Positions 17,118 to 27,156 of a DNA stretch of 64,000 nucleotides are shown here, one piece after another; position 1 is the stretch's first letter, and every line of letters starts with the position of its first letter. The translations under genes and the position numbers were made by a program. Location of the stretch: the NCBI RefSeq assembly GCF_000772945.1, contig NZ_JPVN01000013.1, forward strand, positions 1 to 64,000, in the 5' to 3' direction. This DNA comes from Ureibacillus manganicus DSM 26584. GTDB lineage: Bacteria; Bacillota; Bacilli; Bacillales_A; Planococcaceae. The notes beneath the pieces are model-generated. The model was given only the letters and a program-made list of their open reading frames with translations, was not told the origin of the DNA and did no database searches.

Positions 17118-18377
17118 ATGAAAAACCAAAAGCATAACTTTGTCATTATCCTTATAGCGAATTTTATTGTTGCTGGCTCAACAACAATGATCATGCCATT
17201 CTTATCATTATATATTGAAAGCTTCGGAAATTTTTCTGAAAGTTATGTACAAAGATGGTCTGGATTAATTTTTGGAGCAACGTTTGTAACTGCATTTATT
17301 ATGTCTCCTATTTGGGGTAGAGTCGCTGATAAGTATGGATACAAACCCATCATGATCATGAACTGTTTCGGAATTGCTACGAGTATTTTTTTAATGGGCT
17401 ATGTACACAATGTGGAGCAATTCTTCTTATTACGATTATTTATGGGGATCACGACTGGGTTTATCCCAACATCAATGGCATTTATTAGTAAGCATACCCC
17501 TAAAAACATTGCTGGAAAAACACTAGGAACACTCCAAATGGGTAGTGTTGGAGGAACATTATTTGGGCCAGTCATTGGTGGATTGTTAGCAGATCAAGTT
17601 GGGTTTAACTTTACATTTATTTTTACAGCCATAGCAATTATTATTGCTGCATTCCTAATTATTTTTTCTGTACATGAAGCGGAAATTATTAAGAAATCAA
17701 AGAATATGATTTACTCACGTAAAAATATTTTATGGACGATATTTCATCATCGTTTAATTTTTAATATTATGCTCGTTACTACTTTCATACAAATAGGGAG
17801 TTTCAGTATCCAACCACTCCTTTCTTTATATGTATCTCATTTAACTACGTCGGAGCAGGTTGCCCTTTTAGCAGGAATTACCTTTAGCGCTGCTGGAGTT
17901 GGGAATCTCTTATTTTCACGATACTTTGGTCGATTAGCAGATCAAATTGGTTATGAAAAGGTATTAATGGTTTTACTTTTTGTTTGTTTTATCGTTATTA
18001 TCCCACAAGCCTTTGTTACTTCTTTATGGCAATTAATCGGTTTAAGATTATTATACGGTATTTTTGTAGGTGGCTTAATCCCTATCACTACAGCACTTAT
18101 TCGCCGAGACGCGCCACTTGAAATTCAAGGTGAAGTTATGGGTTATAATCAAAGCTTTCGATTTTTAGGGAATATTATCGGACCAGTAATGGGAGGCATT
18201 ATTAGTAGTTTAGCAACCATTTCTTCTGTATTTTATGTTACTGGATTACTATTCTTTATATCTGCAGCCATGGTTTATTATATACGAAAATTACCGAAGC
18301 AATATATGGAAGATCTATTAGAGGAACATAGTTCAAGCTTAGAAAGTCATGGTTCGGTCCAAAACAAGACAAAATAA
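17118..18377 (+). CDS. MFS multidrug-efflux-type transporter
   Basis: A 419-residue major facilitator with twelve helices in the MdtG/NorA-like drug:proton antiporter group. Motif A is GRVADKYGYKPIM after helix 2 and recurs as FGRLADQIGYEKVL in the second half; motif C-like GPVIGGLLADQVG lies near residue 155. The ATG at 17118 has GGAAGAAGTGA before it; the in-frame upstream extension to 17073 lacks a ribosome site. The substrate is unknown. It stands alone between divergent ppiB and the PBP gene. Confidence 0.82.
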   Translation: MKNQKHNFVIILIANFIVAGSTTMIMPFLSLYIESFGNFSESYVQRWSGLIFGATFVTAFIMSPIWGRVADKYGYKPIMIMNCFGIATSIFLMGYVHNVEQFFLLRLFMGITTGFIPTSMAFISKHTPKNIAGKTLGTLQMGSVGGTLFGPVIGGLLADQVGFNFTFIFTAIAIIIAAFLIIFSVHEAEIIKKSKNMIYSRKNILWTIFHHRLIFNIMLVTTFIQIGSFSIQPLLSLYVSHLTTSEQVALLAGITFSAAGVGNLLFSRYFGRLADQIGYEKVLMVLLFVCFIVIIPQAFVTSLWQLIGLRLLYGIFVGGLIPITTALIRRDAPLEIQGEVMGYNQSFRFLGNIIGPVMGGIISSLATISSVFYVTGLLFFISAAMVYYIRKLPKQYMEDLLEEHSSSLESHGSVQNKTK

Positions 18378-18471
18378 TTTCGATAGTACTTTATTCCACT
18401 AAATTACAAACCAAAAACTATAAAGAATATGGTATTCTTTCGAGTAGAGAAAGTCTCTTGGGGGAACATCT

Positions 18472-20322
18472 ATGAAACAAATGATAGGTTTTATTTTCAT
18501 CGTTTGCAGCATCCCAATCCTTTTATTTTTAGGAAATGGTTTAATTAAAGAATTAACGACTTTAGAAGAAAATGAAAGTCAGTTAACTAAAGAAATTGAA
18601 CTACCAGAAATGAAAGGTACGCTACCTGCAAAGATGTTCGATCGGAACGGAAATATCTTTAACGAAGAATATGTTGAGTGGAGAGAACCCATTCAATTTG
18701 AAGATGTTCCAGAAATTATTAAACAACTTTATATTTTAAGTGAAGATACAGAATTTTATCGACATATTGGATTTGACTTAAGCGCAATTGCAAGAGCGTT
18801 TGTTGTAAACACCTCAAGTGAATCAATTGAACAAGGTGGTAGCACTATTACACAGCAACTTGTACGATTGCGTTACTTATCGACGGAGAAAACGTACGAA
18901 AGAAAGTTAATGGAACTGTTTTATGCCTATAAATTAGAACAACTTCACGACAAACAAACTATTTATGAAATGTATTTAAACGAAATGTATTTTGGGAATC
19001 GCGTGTATGGAATTGGCTCTGCTGCAACTTACTATTTTCAAAAACCTTTAGAACAGTTGTCAGTTGCTCAAATGGCATTTATAGCAGCAATACCAAACAA
19101 TCCATCCATTTATGATCCATTGAAACATTTTGATAATACAAAGGCTAGACAGGAACGATTGATTGATACATTAGCAGAGAATAATGTGATCACAACAGAA
19201 GAAGCCGCTAAATACAAACAAGAAAATATAACCCTACACTTAAAATCTAAAATACAGCAACATCCTGCCTACAGTACATATGTTCTAGAAGAGTTAAAGT
19301 GGCTTATCGCCTCCAATGAGGGACTTGATGTCAAATTAGATCAAACACAATCCGAAGATGAGCGTATTCGTATCATAAATGAAATAGAATCTAAGTATGA
19401 GGAAGTTCTAAATGCAGGAATTGAAATCCACACAGCACTTGATCCAGTAAAACAACATGCGGATCAACAGAAAATTGATTCCATCCTTTCGGTAAAGGAC
19501 TTACAAGCGAGCGCAGTAGTGATAGATAATAGGACTCGGGAAATCGTCAGTTTATATGCGGGAAAAAATTATCAAAAATTTGAATTCAATAGAGCTTATC
19601 AGGCAACGAGGCAACCAGGATCTTCCTTTAAGCCATTAATCGTGTATGCCCCCCTTTTTGAAACGACTAAATATACACCAAACTCTATAGTAAGTGGAGG
19701 GCCAATTTGTATTGGTAATTTCTGTCCTCAAAATTATAGTGGAGCGATTTATGGCAATGTAAGTATTTCTACAGCATTTAAACATAGTTATAATACCTCT
19801 GCAGTGCGGTTGATGAACACCATTGGTATTGAAACAAGTTTTCAGTATTTAGATCGTTTTCATTTCAACTCTCTAGTAGAGCAAGATTATTCTTATGCAG
19901 CTGCATTAGGTGGGTTAACATACGGAGTCTCAGCACTGGAAATGGCAGATGCATTTAGTAGCTTTATCGATGGAAATTACGTGAGGGCACATAGTATACG
20001 GAAAGTGACTGATTTAGAAGGTAATGTTTTGTATAGTTGGCCAACTGAAAAAGAAACAATTTGGTCACCTCACACCGTTCAATATATTCGTTCTTTACTA
20101 AGCGATGTTGTAACTAGTGGGACTGGCGTTGGATTATATTCAAATTCGTCTTACATAGGTGCAAAAACTGGCACAAGTAACGATTATCGAGATTTTTGGC
20201 TTGCTGGTTTAACACAAGAATACACTTCCGCTGTATGGCTTGGTTTCGATCAACCAAAATCGATGTACTATCTAGAAGATGATCAAATTCATTACAAAAT
20301 ATTTAATGCTATTATGTATTGA
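18472..20322 (+). CDS. class A penicillin-binding protein (bifunctional)
   Basis: A 616-residue cell-wall enzyme with an N-terminal membrane anchor (residues about 4-24). The glycosyltransferase domain (about 60-230) has EDTEFYRHIGFD and GGSTITQQL. The transpeptidase domain (about 320-600) has catalytic RQPGSSFKP (SxxK), SYNTSAV (SxN) and GAKTGTS (KTG). It polymerises and crosslinks peptidoglycan. It is shorter than typical PBP1 (over 700 residues) and lacks a C-terminal Fn3 or Gly-rich tail, closer to PbpF/PbpG types, some of which act in sporulation. A TTGGGGGAAC site precedes the ATG. Confidence 0.9.
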   Translation: MKQMIGFIFIVCSIPILLFLGNGLIKELTTLEENESQLTKEIELPEMKGTLPAKMFDRNGNIFNEEYVEWREPIQFEDVPEIIKQLYILSEDTEFYRHIGFDLSAIARAFVVNTSSESIEQGGSTITQQLVRLRYLSTEKTYERKLMELFYAYKLEQLHDKQTIYEMYLNEMYFGNRVYGIGSAATYYFQKPLEQLSVAQMAFIAAIPNNPSIYDPLKHFDNTKARQERLIDTLAENNVITTEEAAKYKQENITLHLKSKIQQHPAYSTYVLEELKWLIASNEGLDVKLDQTQSEDERIRIINEIESKYEEVLNAGIEIHTALDPVKQHADQQKIDSILSVKDLQASAVVIDNRTREIVSLYAGKNYQKFEFNRAYQATRQPGSSFKPLIVYAPLFETTKYTPNSIVSGGPICIGNFCPQNYSGAIYGNVSISTAFKHSYNTSAVRLMNTIGIETSFQYLDRFHFNSLVEQDYSYAAALGGLTYGVSALEMADAFSSFIDGNYVRAHSIRKVTDLEGNVLYSWPTEKETIWSPHTVQYIRSLLSDVVTSGTGVGLYSNSSYIGAKTGTSNDYRDFWLAGLTQEYTSAVWLGFDQPKSMYYLEDDQIHYKIFNAIMY

Positions 20323-20411
20323 AAACAAAATTAATGCGTATTGAAAGTGTGTAACTATTCATAGTAAATGTCTTAAACACATATTCGAAAATCTTACATT
20401 CATAAACAATG

Positions 20412-20448
20412 AAAAGAGCTCTTATCAACTAAGATAAGGCGCTCTTTT
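20412..20448. terminator. bidirectional terminator
   Basis: Arms AAAAGAGC/GCTCTTTT with an inner stem TTATC/GATAA, between the convergent PBP and YufK-like genes; T-rich on both outer sides. Confidence 0.75.
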
Positions 20449-21011
20449 TAATTTGCAAATGGCAAACTCGCTAAAATTCCATTATAAAGTTTTAATAATA
20501 TATACAATATAAAAGTTGTAAAAATAGACCAAAAAAGTATCTCAAAGAAAATAATCCCAATCATACCAGTCATACTCATAAATCTGCTCATTTTGTAGGT
20601 GGTATAGACAAAATAAACAAATACAGTAATTGCAAATACTCCTATTAATACATTAACAGATGCAATTCCTACTACTGAAAGCAGGGAACCGAAAAAAAAG
20701 ATTACATACCCACCCCGCGCAGCACTCATAGTTTCTCCTATTTTATCTTTAGAGAAAAATAACATCCCTACTTCATGTATTGTTTGTCCGATTAATTTTA
20801 ATGCTGAAAACAGCATAAAAAAACAAAGTGATAAAACGATTAACAAAAATACACGTAATTCTATGTCAGATAAAAACTCTCGCATTCCTGCGTAAACACC
20901 TATAGAAGATAATAAAGGTAGAATTTGATTAACTATAAAAATTCCAAAAGATAAACTAAATAAAATAATAGTGAATAGTGGTAAGTAACCATACAAATAT
21001 GGATTTTTCAT
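20448..21011 (-). CDS. yufK: YufK-like membrane protein (DUF5366)
   Basis: A 187-residue integral membrane protein with about five helices and no soluble domain. Size, hydrophobic profile and position directly before mrpA match B. subtilis YufK. The assignment rests on those features, not on a diagnostic motif. Function is unknown. It is divergent from the mrp operon with about 160 bases between, so the two could share control. Confidence 0.6.
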   Translation of the reverse strand: MKNPYLYGYLPLFTIILFSLSFGIFIVNQILPLLSSIGVYAGMREFLSDIELRVFLLIVLSLCFFMLFSALKLIGQTIHEVGMLFFSKDKIGETMSAARGGYVIFFFGSLLSVVGIASVNVLIGVFAITVFVYFVYTTYKMSRFMSMTGMIGIIFFEILFWSIFTTFILYILLKLYNGILASLPFAN

Positions 21012-21174
21012 AAATACGTCCTTATCATTTCAATTCTATATCAACATTTTATCATATTTAAAATGAATACTATCAAGTTAGTTTTGAACATATCAGTGCA
21101 TAATTACACTATTTACAGTATAATTTAAACTATTCCGAAATTTTGTTTTAATTGAGAAAGGAGGATTATTTATT

Positions 21175-23592
21175 TTGTTACAAATATTATGTCTTTTCAT
21201 TCCCATAATTGCTGCCTTTTTTATGCCTTTTCTCTTTAAGAAGATTAGAAATGTACATACTGGCTGGTTTGTTTTAATAGTTCCACTGTTTCTAGTTGTC
21301 TATTATTCAACATTTATACCTGCAGTTTCAAAGGGCGAAACAGTAATTGAGCAATTAAGTTGGATTCCATCACTTGGTATTTCCTTTGTATCCTATATTG
21401 ATGGGTTAAGTTTATTATTTTCATTATTAATATCAGGAATTGGAGCATTAGTTGTTCTTTACTCAATCTTTTATTTAAATCGTAAAAAAGAACAACTTCA
21501 TAATTTCTATATTTACTTATTAATCTTTATGTCAGCGATGTTAGGCGTAGTGCAATCTGATAATATGATTACCTTATATTTCTTCTGGGAACTAACGTCT
21601 ATTTCATCTTTCTTATTAATTGGATATTGGTTTAATCGTGATAAATCACGTTTTGGAGCCCTTAAGTCAATGATGATTACAGTCGCTGGTGGAATGCTTA
21701 TGCTCGGAGGATTTGTTCTACTTTCTTTAATGGGAGGAACATTTTCTATTCGTGCTTTAATTGAACAAGCACCACAGCTAGCAACTAATGATTTATTTAT
21801 TGTTGCACTTGTCTTGATTTTATTAGGTGCGTTTACAAAGTCTGCTCAATTTCCATTTTATATTTGGTTACCAGATGCAATGGAAGCGCCAACACCTGTC
21901 AGCGCATATTTACATTCTGCAACGATGGTTAAGGCGGGTATTTATTTAGTTGCACGATTTACACCAATATTCGCCTTATCTGAAGTTTGGGTATGGTTAG
22001 TAGCAGGAATTGGTTTGTTAACACTATTCTGGGGTTCATTCTTCGCATTGAAACAAACAGACTTAAAAGGAATTCTTGCGTTTTCAACGGTGAGTCAATT
22101 AGGTTTAATTATGTCATTACTTGGTGTTAGTGCAATCGCTTATCATATTGACGGAGCAGAAGATACTGTATTTAAATATGCAGCATTTGCAGCGATTTTC
22201 CATCTAATTAACCACGCTACGTTTAAAGGAAGTTTGTTCATGATTGCAGGTATTGTCGATCATGAAACAGGCACTCGTGATATCCGTAAACTAGGTGGAC
22301 TAATGAGCCTGATGCCTGTAAGTTTTACAGTTGCTTTAATAGGAAGCTTTTCAATGGCAGGTTTACCACCGTTTAATGGCTTCTTAAGCAAAGAGATGTT
22401 CTTAACTGCTATGCTTTCGGTTACTGAATTTGATTTATTTAATTTCTCGACATGGGGACCTCTATTCCCAATTATCGCTTGGGTTGCAAGTGTGTTCACA
22501 TTTATTTATAGCTTTTACTTTGTATTTAAGACATTTACAGGAAAACTTAATGTTGATCAATTACCTACTAAGCCACATGAAGCGCCAATTGGTATGTTAA
22601 TCTCACCTGTGCTCTTAGCTGGCCTTGTTGTTACAATATTCTTTATTCCTAATATTGTAACGGATACGTTTGTTAAACCAGCTGTAGTTGCTATTCAACC
22701 ATTCTTATATTCTAGTCCTTATGATGTGAATATTCATGTTTCGGCTTGGCATGGCCCTACAACTGAATTGTATATGACTATTGGTATTGTTGTCGTAGGT
22801 TTATTATTATTCTTAACATTATCGAAGTGGCAAAAACTATATAGTGCACTACCAGAACGTTTTACTCTTAATCGTTTATATGACTTCACAATTAATGAAT
22901 TATTAGGTTCTTGGATGACACGTTTTTCAAAATTATATATGACAGGTTCTATTCGTAAATACTTAGCTTATATGTTTACAGCGATTCCTGTAATCGTCAT
23001 CGGAACACTAATTGTAAAAAATGCATTTGCATTTAAATTTGAAGGTTCCTCACCAATTCATTTATATGAAATAATTCTTATTTTAGTGTTGGTTATTGGA
23101 ACAATTACTACAGTCTTTGCTAGATCGCGTATTACTTCAATTATTGCATTAGGTGCAGTTGGCTATACAGTTTCACTATTCTTTGTCATATTTAACGCAC
23201 CTGATTTAGCACTAACACAACTTGTAATAGAAACGATATCGGTAGCATTATTCTTGATGGCATTTTACCACTTACCAAAATTTTCAAAAGTGGAAGAACG
23301 TACTCGTTTCAAATTTGGTAGAGCCTTTGTATCAATTGCTGTTGGGATAATGGTGACTCTTGTTGCATTATCAAGTCACTCGCAGAAGTTTATAGAATCT
23401 ATTTCATCTTACTACAAAGAAACAGTCTATTCTGAAGCAGGTGGAGGAAATATCGTAAACGTTATTTTAGTTGATTACCGTGGATTTGATACTTTGTTTG
23501 AAATAGCTGTACTAGCTATTGCAGGTATATCAATATTCGCAATGATTAAATTACGTTTAAGCAGAAAGGAGAAAAATTATGAAAGTAAATAA
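21175..23592 (+). CDS. mrpA: Mrp Na+/H+ antiporter subunit A
   Basis: An 805-residue polytopic membrane protein homologous to complex I NuoL, with the extended C-terminal portion typical of MrpA. The proton-channel core is recognisable in LPDAMEAPTPVSAYLHSATMVKAG (about residues 236-259) and FKGSLFMIAGIVDHETGTRDIRKLGGL. It is part of the heptameric Mrp antiporter needed for sodium, alkali and pH tolerance. It starts with TTG after an excellent AAAGGAGG site. All seven mrp genes follow head to tail with overlaps. Confidence 0.96.
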   Translation: MLQILCLFIPIIAAFFMPFLFKKIRNVHTGWFVLIVPLFLVVYYSTFIPAVSKGETVIEQLSWIPSLGISFVSYIDGLSLLFSLLISGIGALVVLYSIFYLNRKKEQLHNFYIYLLIFMSAMLGVVQSDNMITLYFFWELTSISSFLLIGYWFNRDKSRFGALKSMMITVAGGMLMLGGFVLLSLMGGTFSIRALIEQAPQLATNDLFIVALVLILLGAFTKSAQFPFYIWLPDAMEAPTPVSAYLHSATMVKAGIYLVARFTPIFALSEVWVWLVAGIGLLTLFWGSFFALKQTDLKGILAFSTVSQLGLIMSLLGVSAIAYHIDGAEDTVFKYAAFAAIFHLINHATFKGSLFMIAGIVDHETGTRDIRKLGGLMSLMPVSFTVALIGSFSMAGLPPFNGFLSKEMFLTAMLSVTEFDLFNFSTWGPLFPIIAWVASVFTFIYSFYFVFKTFTGKLNVDQLPTKPHEAPIGMLISPVLLAGLVVTIFFIPNIVTDTFVKPAVVAIQPFLYSSPYDVNIHVSAWHGPTTELYMTIGIVVVGLLLFLTLSKWQKLYSALPERFTLNRLYDFTINELLGSWMTRFSKLYMTGSIRKYLAYMFTAIPVIVIGTLIVKNAFAFKFEGSSPIHLYEIILILVLVIGTITTVFARSRITSIIALGAVGYTVSLFFVIFNAPDLALTQLVIETISVALFLMAFYHLPKFSKVEERTRFKFGRAFVSIAVGIMVTLVALSSHSQKFIESISSYYKETVYSEAGGGNIVNVILVDYRGFDTLFEIAVLAIAGISIFAMIKLRLSRKEKNYESK

Positions 23593-24001
23593 CGTCATAT
23601 TGCAGTTCACTGCAAAAATCGTCTTTTTCATTATTTTCTTCTTCGCTATCCATATTTTCTTTGCTGGACATTATACACCAGGTGGCGGATTTGTTGGAGG
23701 CCTTGTAACAGCAAGTGCAATTGTATTATTAATTATTGCCTTTGATTTAAACACTGTTCAACGCCTTCTTCCAATAAACTATGTTTACTTAGTTGCAATT
23801 GGTTTGATCTTAGCTTTAGGAACAGCTGCAATTTCAATGTTTGTTGATCAGCCGTTCTTTACACACTTTTTTGATTATTTCTATTTACCTTTGTTCGGAA
23901 AAACATCGCTCCATACTGCAGCTTTGTTCGATTTAGGTGTCTATCTGGTTGTTGTTGGTGTTACGATGACCATTATTCAAACGATAGGGGATGATGAATA
24001 A
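23579..24001 (+). CDS. mrpB: Mrp antiporter subunit B
   Basis: A 140-residue, four-helix membrane subunit with the MrpB/MnhB core HYTPGGGFVGGLVTA near residue 28. It is part of the Mrp membrane arm and is required for antiport in characterised Bacillus systems. It overlaps mrpA by 14 bases and touches mrpC, indicating translational coupling. AAAGGAG precedes the ATG. Confidence 0.95.
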   Translation: MKVNNVILQFTAKIVFFIIFFFAIHIFFAGHYTPGGGFVGGLVTASAIVLLIIAFDLNTVQRLLPINYVYLVAIGLILALGTAAISMFVDQPFFTHFFDYFYLPLFGKTSLHTAALFDLGVYLVVVGVTMTIIQTIGDDE

Positions 24002-24342
24002 TGGAAATTATTATGGCATTCGTTTGTGGATTTTTATTTATGTCCGCGATTTACTTAATTCTCTCAAGAAGTTTATTAAGAATTATTATTGGAACTGGAC
24101 TATTAAGTCATGGTGCTCACCTACTCATTATTACTATGGGTGGATTTGGAGGAAATAACCCTCCTGTGTTAGCGGATGGTGTTACAGAATATGTTGACCC
24201 ACTTCCACAAGCGTTAATCTTAACAGCTATTGTTATTAGTTTTGGTGTAACTGCATTCTTTCTAGTGTTGGCATATCGCTCGTACCAAGAGTTGAAAACG
24301 GATGATATGACTCAAATGAAAGGAAGTGAAGATCATGAATAA
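24001..24342 (+). CDS. mrpC: Mrp antiporter subunit C
   Basis: A 113-residue, three-helix subunit homologous to NuoK. It shows the family pattern LLSHGAHLLIITMGG near residue 37, then DPLPQALILTAIVISFG near residue 63. The start codon overlaps the mrpB stop by one base, and the 3' end overlaps the mrpD ribosome site. Confidence 0.95.
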   Translation: MEIIMAFVCGFLFMSAIYLILSRSLLRIIIGTGLLSHGAHLLIITMGGFGGNNPPVLADGVTEYVDPLPQALILTAIVISFGVTAFFLVLAYRSYQELKTDDMTQMKGSEDHE

Positions 24343-25825
24343 CTTTCTTTTGTTACCTATCATCATTCCATTTTTCTTTGCAATGATTTTAATGTTCGGT
24401 CAAAAGAATTTGAAATATCAACGGATTACAACAATATTAGGTTTAATAATCTCCATTATTTGCGCATTTGCTCTATTGTTTAATGTAAAAGAAAATGGTC
24501 CTCAATCATTGACACTTGGTAGTTGGCCAGTTCCGTTTGGTATTACCATGGTTTCTGATATGGTATCAGCGTTGTTAGTTTTAACAACTCTTTTAATCAC
24601 TTTCTTTATCGTTTGGTATGGCTTCGGTTCTATCGGCAAAGAACGTGAACGTTTCTTCTATTATCCTGGTGTAATGTTTATTCTTACTGGAGTTAATGGA
24701 GCATTTACAACAGGTGATATTTTTAACTTGTTTGTATTTTTTGAGGTTCTCTTAATGGCTTCTTACTTACTTATTGTTCTTGGTGGCGAAAAGGCTCAAC
24801 TTAGAGAATCTATTAAATATATATTAGTGAATGTAATATCTTCTGCATTATTCGTTATTACAGTTGCTTATTTATATTCTGTAGTTGGTACTTTAAATAT
24901 GGCAGATATATCAGTGAAAATTACTGAAATTAACCAACCTGGAATAGTTACAGTTATTGCTGTCCTTTTCTTATTGGTATTTGGTATGAAAGCAGCAATA
25001 TTCCCACTTTATTTCTGGCTACCAAATGCTTATGCAGCACCCCCAATACCAGTACTTGCTTTGTTCGGTGCTTTATTAACAAAAGTTGGGGTTTATGCAA
25101 TTATGCGTACATATACGCTATTCTTTACCCATGATCTAGCCTTTACTCATGAATTACTACTTGTACTCGCTATTCTTACTATCATCGCTGGTAGTATAGG
25201 TGCACTAGCGCATTTTGATGTTAAACAGATTATCATTTATAACATCGTCATTGCTGTAGGAGTAATATTATTTGGTGTAGCCCAAATGAATGAAGTTGGT
25301 CTAGAAGGTGCAGTTTTCTATTTAATCCATGATATGATTATTAAAGCTGCATTGTTTATGTTGATAGGCATTGTGATTTATGTAACAGGAACGACAAACC
25401 TAAAGAAAATGGGCGGTTTAATGAAAAATTATCCGTCACTTGGTTGGTTTTATTTAATCGCTGCTCTAGGGTTAGCTGGAGTACCACCTTTAAGTGGTTT
25501 TATTGGTAAGCTTTTGATTATTCAGGGAGGCTTCCAAGCAGGAAATACTTGGTCGAGTATTTTTATATTAGCCTCTAGTATAGTTGTTTTATTGTCAGTA
25601 ATTCGAATCTTTATCTATGCATTTTGGGGTGAACAAGGACAGGTTTCAAACAATATCAATAAAACAACCTTTAACATTATGTTCTTCCCTACTGTGCTCT
25701 TAGTGTTTATTTCAATTTTATATGGTGTTGGTACTGAATTCATTGTTCCGTTTATGGATGATGCAGCAAAAGTATTATCCGATCCGTCCATCTATACTGA
25801 TGCAGTGTTGAAAGGAGGAAACTAA
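24335..25825 (+). CDS. mrpD: Mrp antiporter subunit D
   Basis: A 496-residue NuoN/NuoL-like subunit with about fourteen helices. It has the conserved channel segment FPLYFWLPNAYAAPP near residue 225 and helix-breaking LAGVPPLSGFIGK near residue 385. With MrpA it is thought to form ion channels in the complex. ATG 24335 is preferred to the GTG nine bases upstream because GGAAGTGA then sits at the right distance. Confidence 0.95.
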   Translation: MNNFLLLPIIIPFFFAMILMFGQKNLKYQRITTILGLIISIICAFALLFNVKENGPQSLTLGSWPVPFGITMVSDMVSALLVLTTLLITFFIVWYGFGSIGKERERFFYYPGVMFILTGVNGAFTTGDIFNLFVFFEVLLMASYLLIVLGGEKAQLRESIKYILVNVISSALFVITVAYLYSVVGTLNMADISVKITEINQPGIVTVIAVLFLLVFGMKAAIFPLYFWLPNAYAAPPIPVLALFGALLTKVGVYAIMRTYTLFFTHDLAFTHELLLVLAILTIIAGSIGALAHFDVKQIIIYNIVIAVGVILFGVAQMNEVGLEGAVFYLIHDMIIKAALFMLIGIVIYVTGTTNLKKMGGLMKNYPSLGWFYLIAALGLAGVPPLSGFIGKLLIIQGGFQAGNTWSSIFILASSIVVLLSVIRIFIYAFWGEQGQVSNNINKTTFNIMFFPTVLLVFISILYGVGTEFIVPFMDDAAKVLSDPSIYTDAVLKGGN

Positions 25826-25826
25826 T

Positions 25827-26306
25827 ATGTCCTTTCAAATATTATTGAATATATTTTTAGCTTTCCTTTTAATGTTTTTAACATCTAACTATTCACCATC
25901 TGGTTTCGTTATAGGTTACTTATTGGGATTACTCTCAATAATTGCACTAAGAAGATTTTTTAAATATCGACTATATATAGGACGAGTTTGGGCAGTAATA
26001 TTATTAATCTTTCTTTTTATAAAAGAACTGATTTTAGCCAATATTTCTGTACTGGTGCTTGTTTTAAGACCTAAATTAGAAATGCAGCCTGCCTTCTTTA
26101 AGTATGATACTGAGTTAAAAGAAGAATGGGAAATAACACTGTTATCAAGTTTAATAACATTAACCCCTGGTACAGTTGTTGTGCATGTATCAGATGATAA
26201 CAAATCTCTATTTATCCATGTAATCGATAGTAACGATATTAATGAAACAATTGATTCGATTAAAAACTCCTTTGAAAAGGCAATTTTGGAGGTGTCCCGC
26301 TCATGA
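25827..26306 (+). CDS. mrpE: Mrp antiporter subunit E
   Basis: A 159-residue subunit with two or three N-terminal helices and a soluble C-terminal domain containing the family segment LLSSLITLTPGTVVV near residue 108. GAAAGGAGG precedes the ATG. It follows mrpD at one base and overlaps mrpF by four. Confidence 0.94.
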   Translation: MSFQILLNIFLAFLLMFLTSNYSPSGFVIGYLLGLLSIIALRRFFKYRLYIGRVWAVILLIFLFIKELILANISVLVLVLRPKLEMQPAFFKYDTELKEEWEITLLSSLITLTPGTVVVHVSDDNKSLFIHVIDSNDINETIDSIKNSFEKAILEVSRS

Positions 26307-26584
26307 CATATTTTATTTGGACTGCCATAGTAATTATTGCAATATCAATGGTTGCTCTTACTTATCGTGTAGTAAAAGGCCCAGCACCTTCTGATCGAGT
26401 TATCGCTTTAGATGCGCTAGGTATAACACTCATATGTATTGTTGGCTTATTTTCTATTTTAGTAGGTACTAATTTCTTCTTAGAAATTATCTTACTACTA
26501 GCTATTTTATCGTTTATTGGGACAGTAGCCTTCTCTAAATTTATAGAGAAAGGGGATATTATTACTCGTGACGATTCTCGCTAA
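26303..26584 (+). CDS. mrpF: Mrp antiporter subunit F
   Basis: A 93-residue three-helix subunit with VKGPAPSDRVIALDALG near residue 25, the MrpF/MnhF signature. It overlaps mrpE by 4 bases and mrpG by 17. In characterised systems MrpF also affects cholate and sodium export. Confidence 0.94.
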   Translation: MTYFIWTAIVIIAISMVALTYRVVKGPAPSDRVIALDALGITLICIVGLFSILVGTNFFLEIILLLAILSFIGTVAFSKFIEKGDIITRDDSR

Positions 26585-26933
26585 TATTCTAGTTATATTT
26601 TTTATCTCAGTTGGTCTTTTGTTTATCGTTGTAACAGTAATTGGTCTTATTCGATTACCTGATTTGTATTCAAGATCACATGCAGCTTCCAAAAGTTCAA
26701 CTCTAGGTGTTATGTGTATTCTATTAGGTGTATTTTTTCACTTCTGGTTAAAGGAAGATCATTTTAACCCAGGTATTCTTTTAGGGATTGTGTTCCTATT
26801 CATCACCGGTCCGGTTGGAGCTCATATTATGAGCCGTTCTTCATATATTGCAGGAGTAAAACCTTGGTCGGGTACAGTTCGTGACGATTTAAAAGAAGAA
26901 TTTAAAGGGAAAATTAAAAAAGAAAAATTATAA
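26568..26933 (+). CDS. mrpG: Mrp antiporter subunit G
   Basis: A 121-residue, three-helix subunit with the family segment LIRLPDLYSRSHAASKSSTLG near residue 27, followed by FLFITGPVGAHIMSR. It begins with GTG after AAAGGGG within the end of mrpF. The lysine-rich tail is ordinary for the family. It closes the complete seven-gene operon. Confidence 0.94.
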   Translation: MTILANILVIFFISVGLLFIVVTVIGLIRLPDLYSRSHAASKSSTLGVMCILLGVFFHFWLKEDHFNPGILLGIVFLFITGPVGAHIMSRSSYIAGVKPWSGTVRDDLKEEFKGKIKKEKL

Positions 26934-26993
26934 ATAAAGAAGCACAGTAATCCCGAGCTTCTGTTACAGTTAAAACTTGATTAGTTTTTCTTT

Positions 26994-27020
26994 GGAGCAT
27001 CTTATAGGTGCTCCTTTTAT
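26994..27020 (+). terminator. terminator of the mrp operon
   Basis: GGAGCA (26994-26999) pairs with TGCTCC (27009-27014), followed by TTTTATTT, about 60 bases after mrpG. A second short dyad CGAGCA/TGCTCG lies at about 27066-27083. Confidence 0.65.
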
Positions 27021-27125
27021 TTGGCTAAATCACACTTTGTAGTTATTTTTAACATAATAAAAAACCGAGCAAACTGATGCTCGAAATCATCCTTTAAAGT
27101 ATTTATTTTCATAGTTGTTAACACA

Positions 27126-27150
27126 CAAAAAGCGCGAACAAGTCGCGCTC
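27126..27150 (-). terminator. terminator of the Gly/Tyr-rich protein gene
   Basis: AGCGCGA (27131-27137) and TCGCGCT (27143-27149), followed on the minus strand by a five-base T run; 7 bases beyond the stop at 27157. Confidence 0.7.
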
Positions 27151-27156
27151 TTAGCT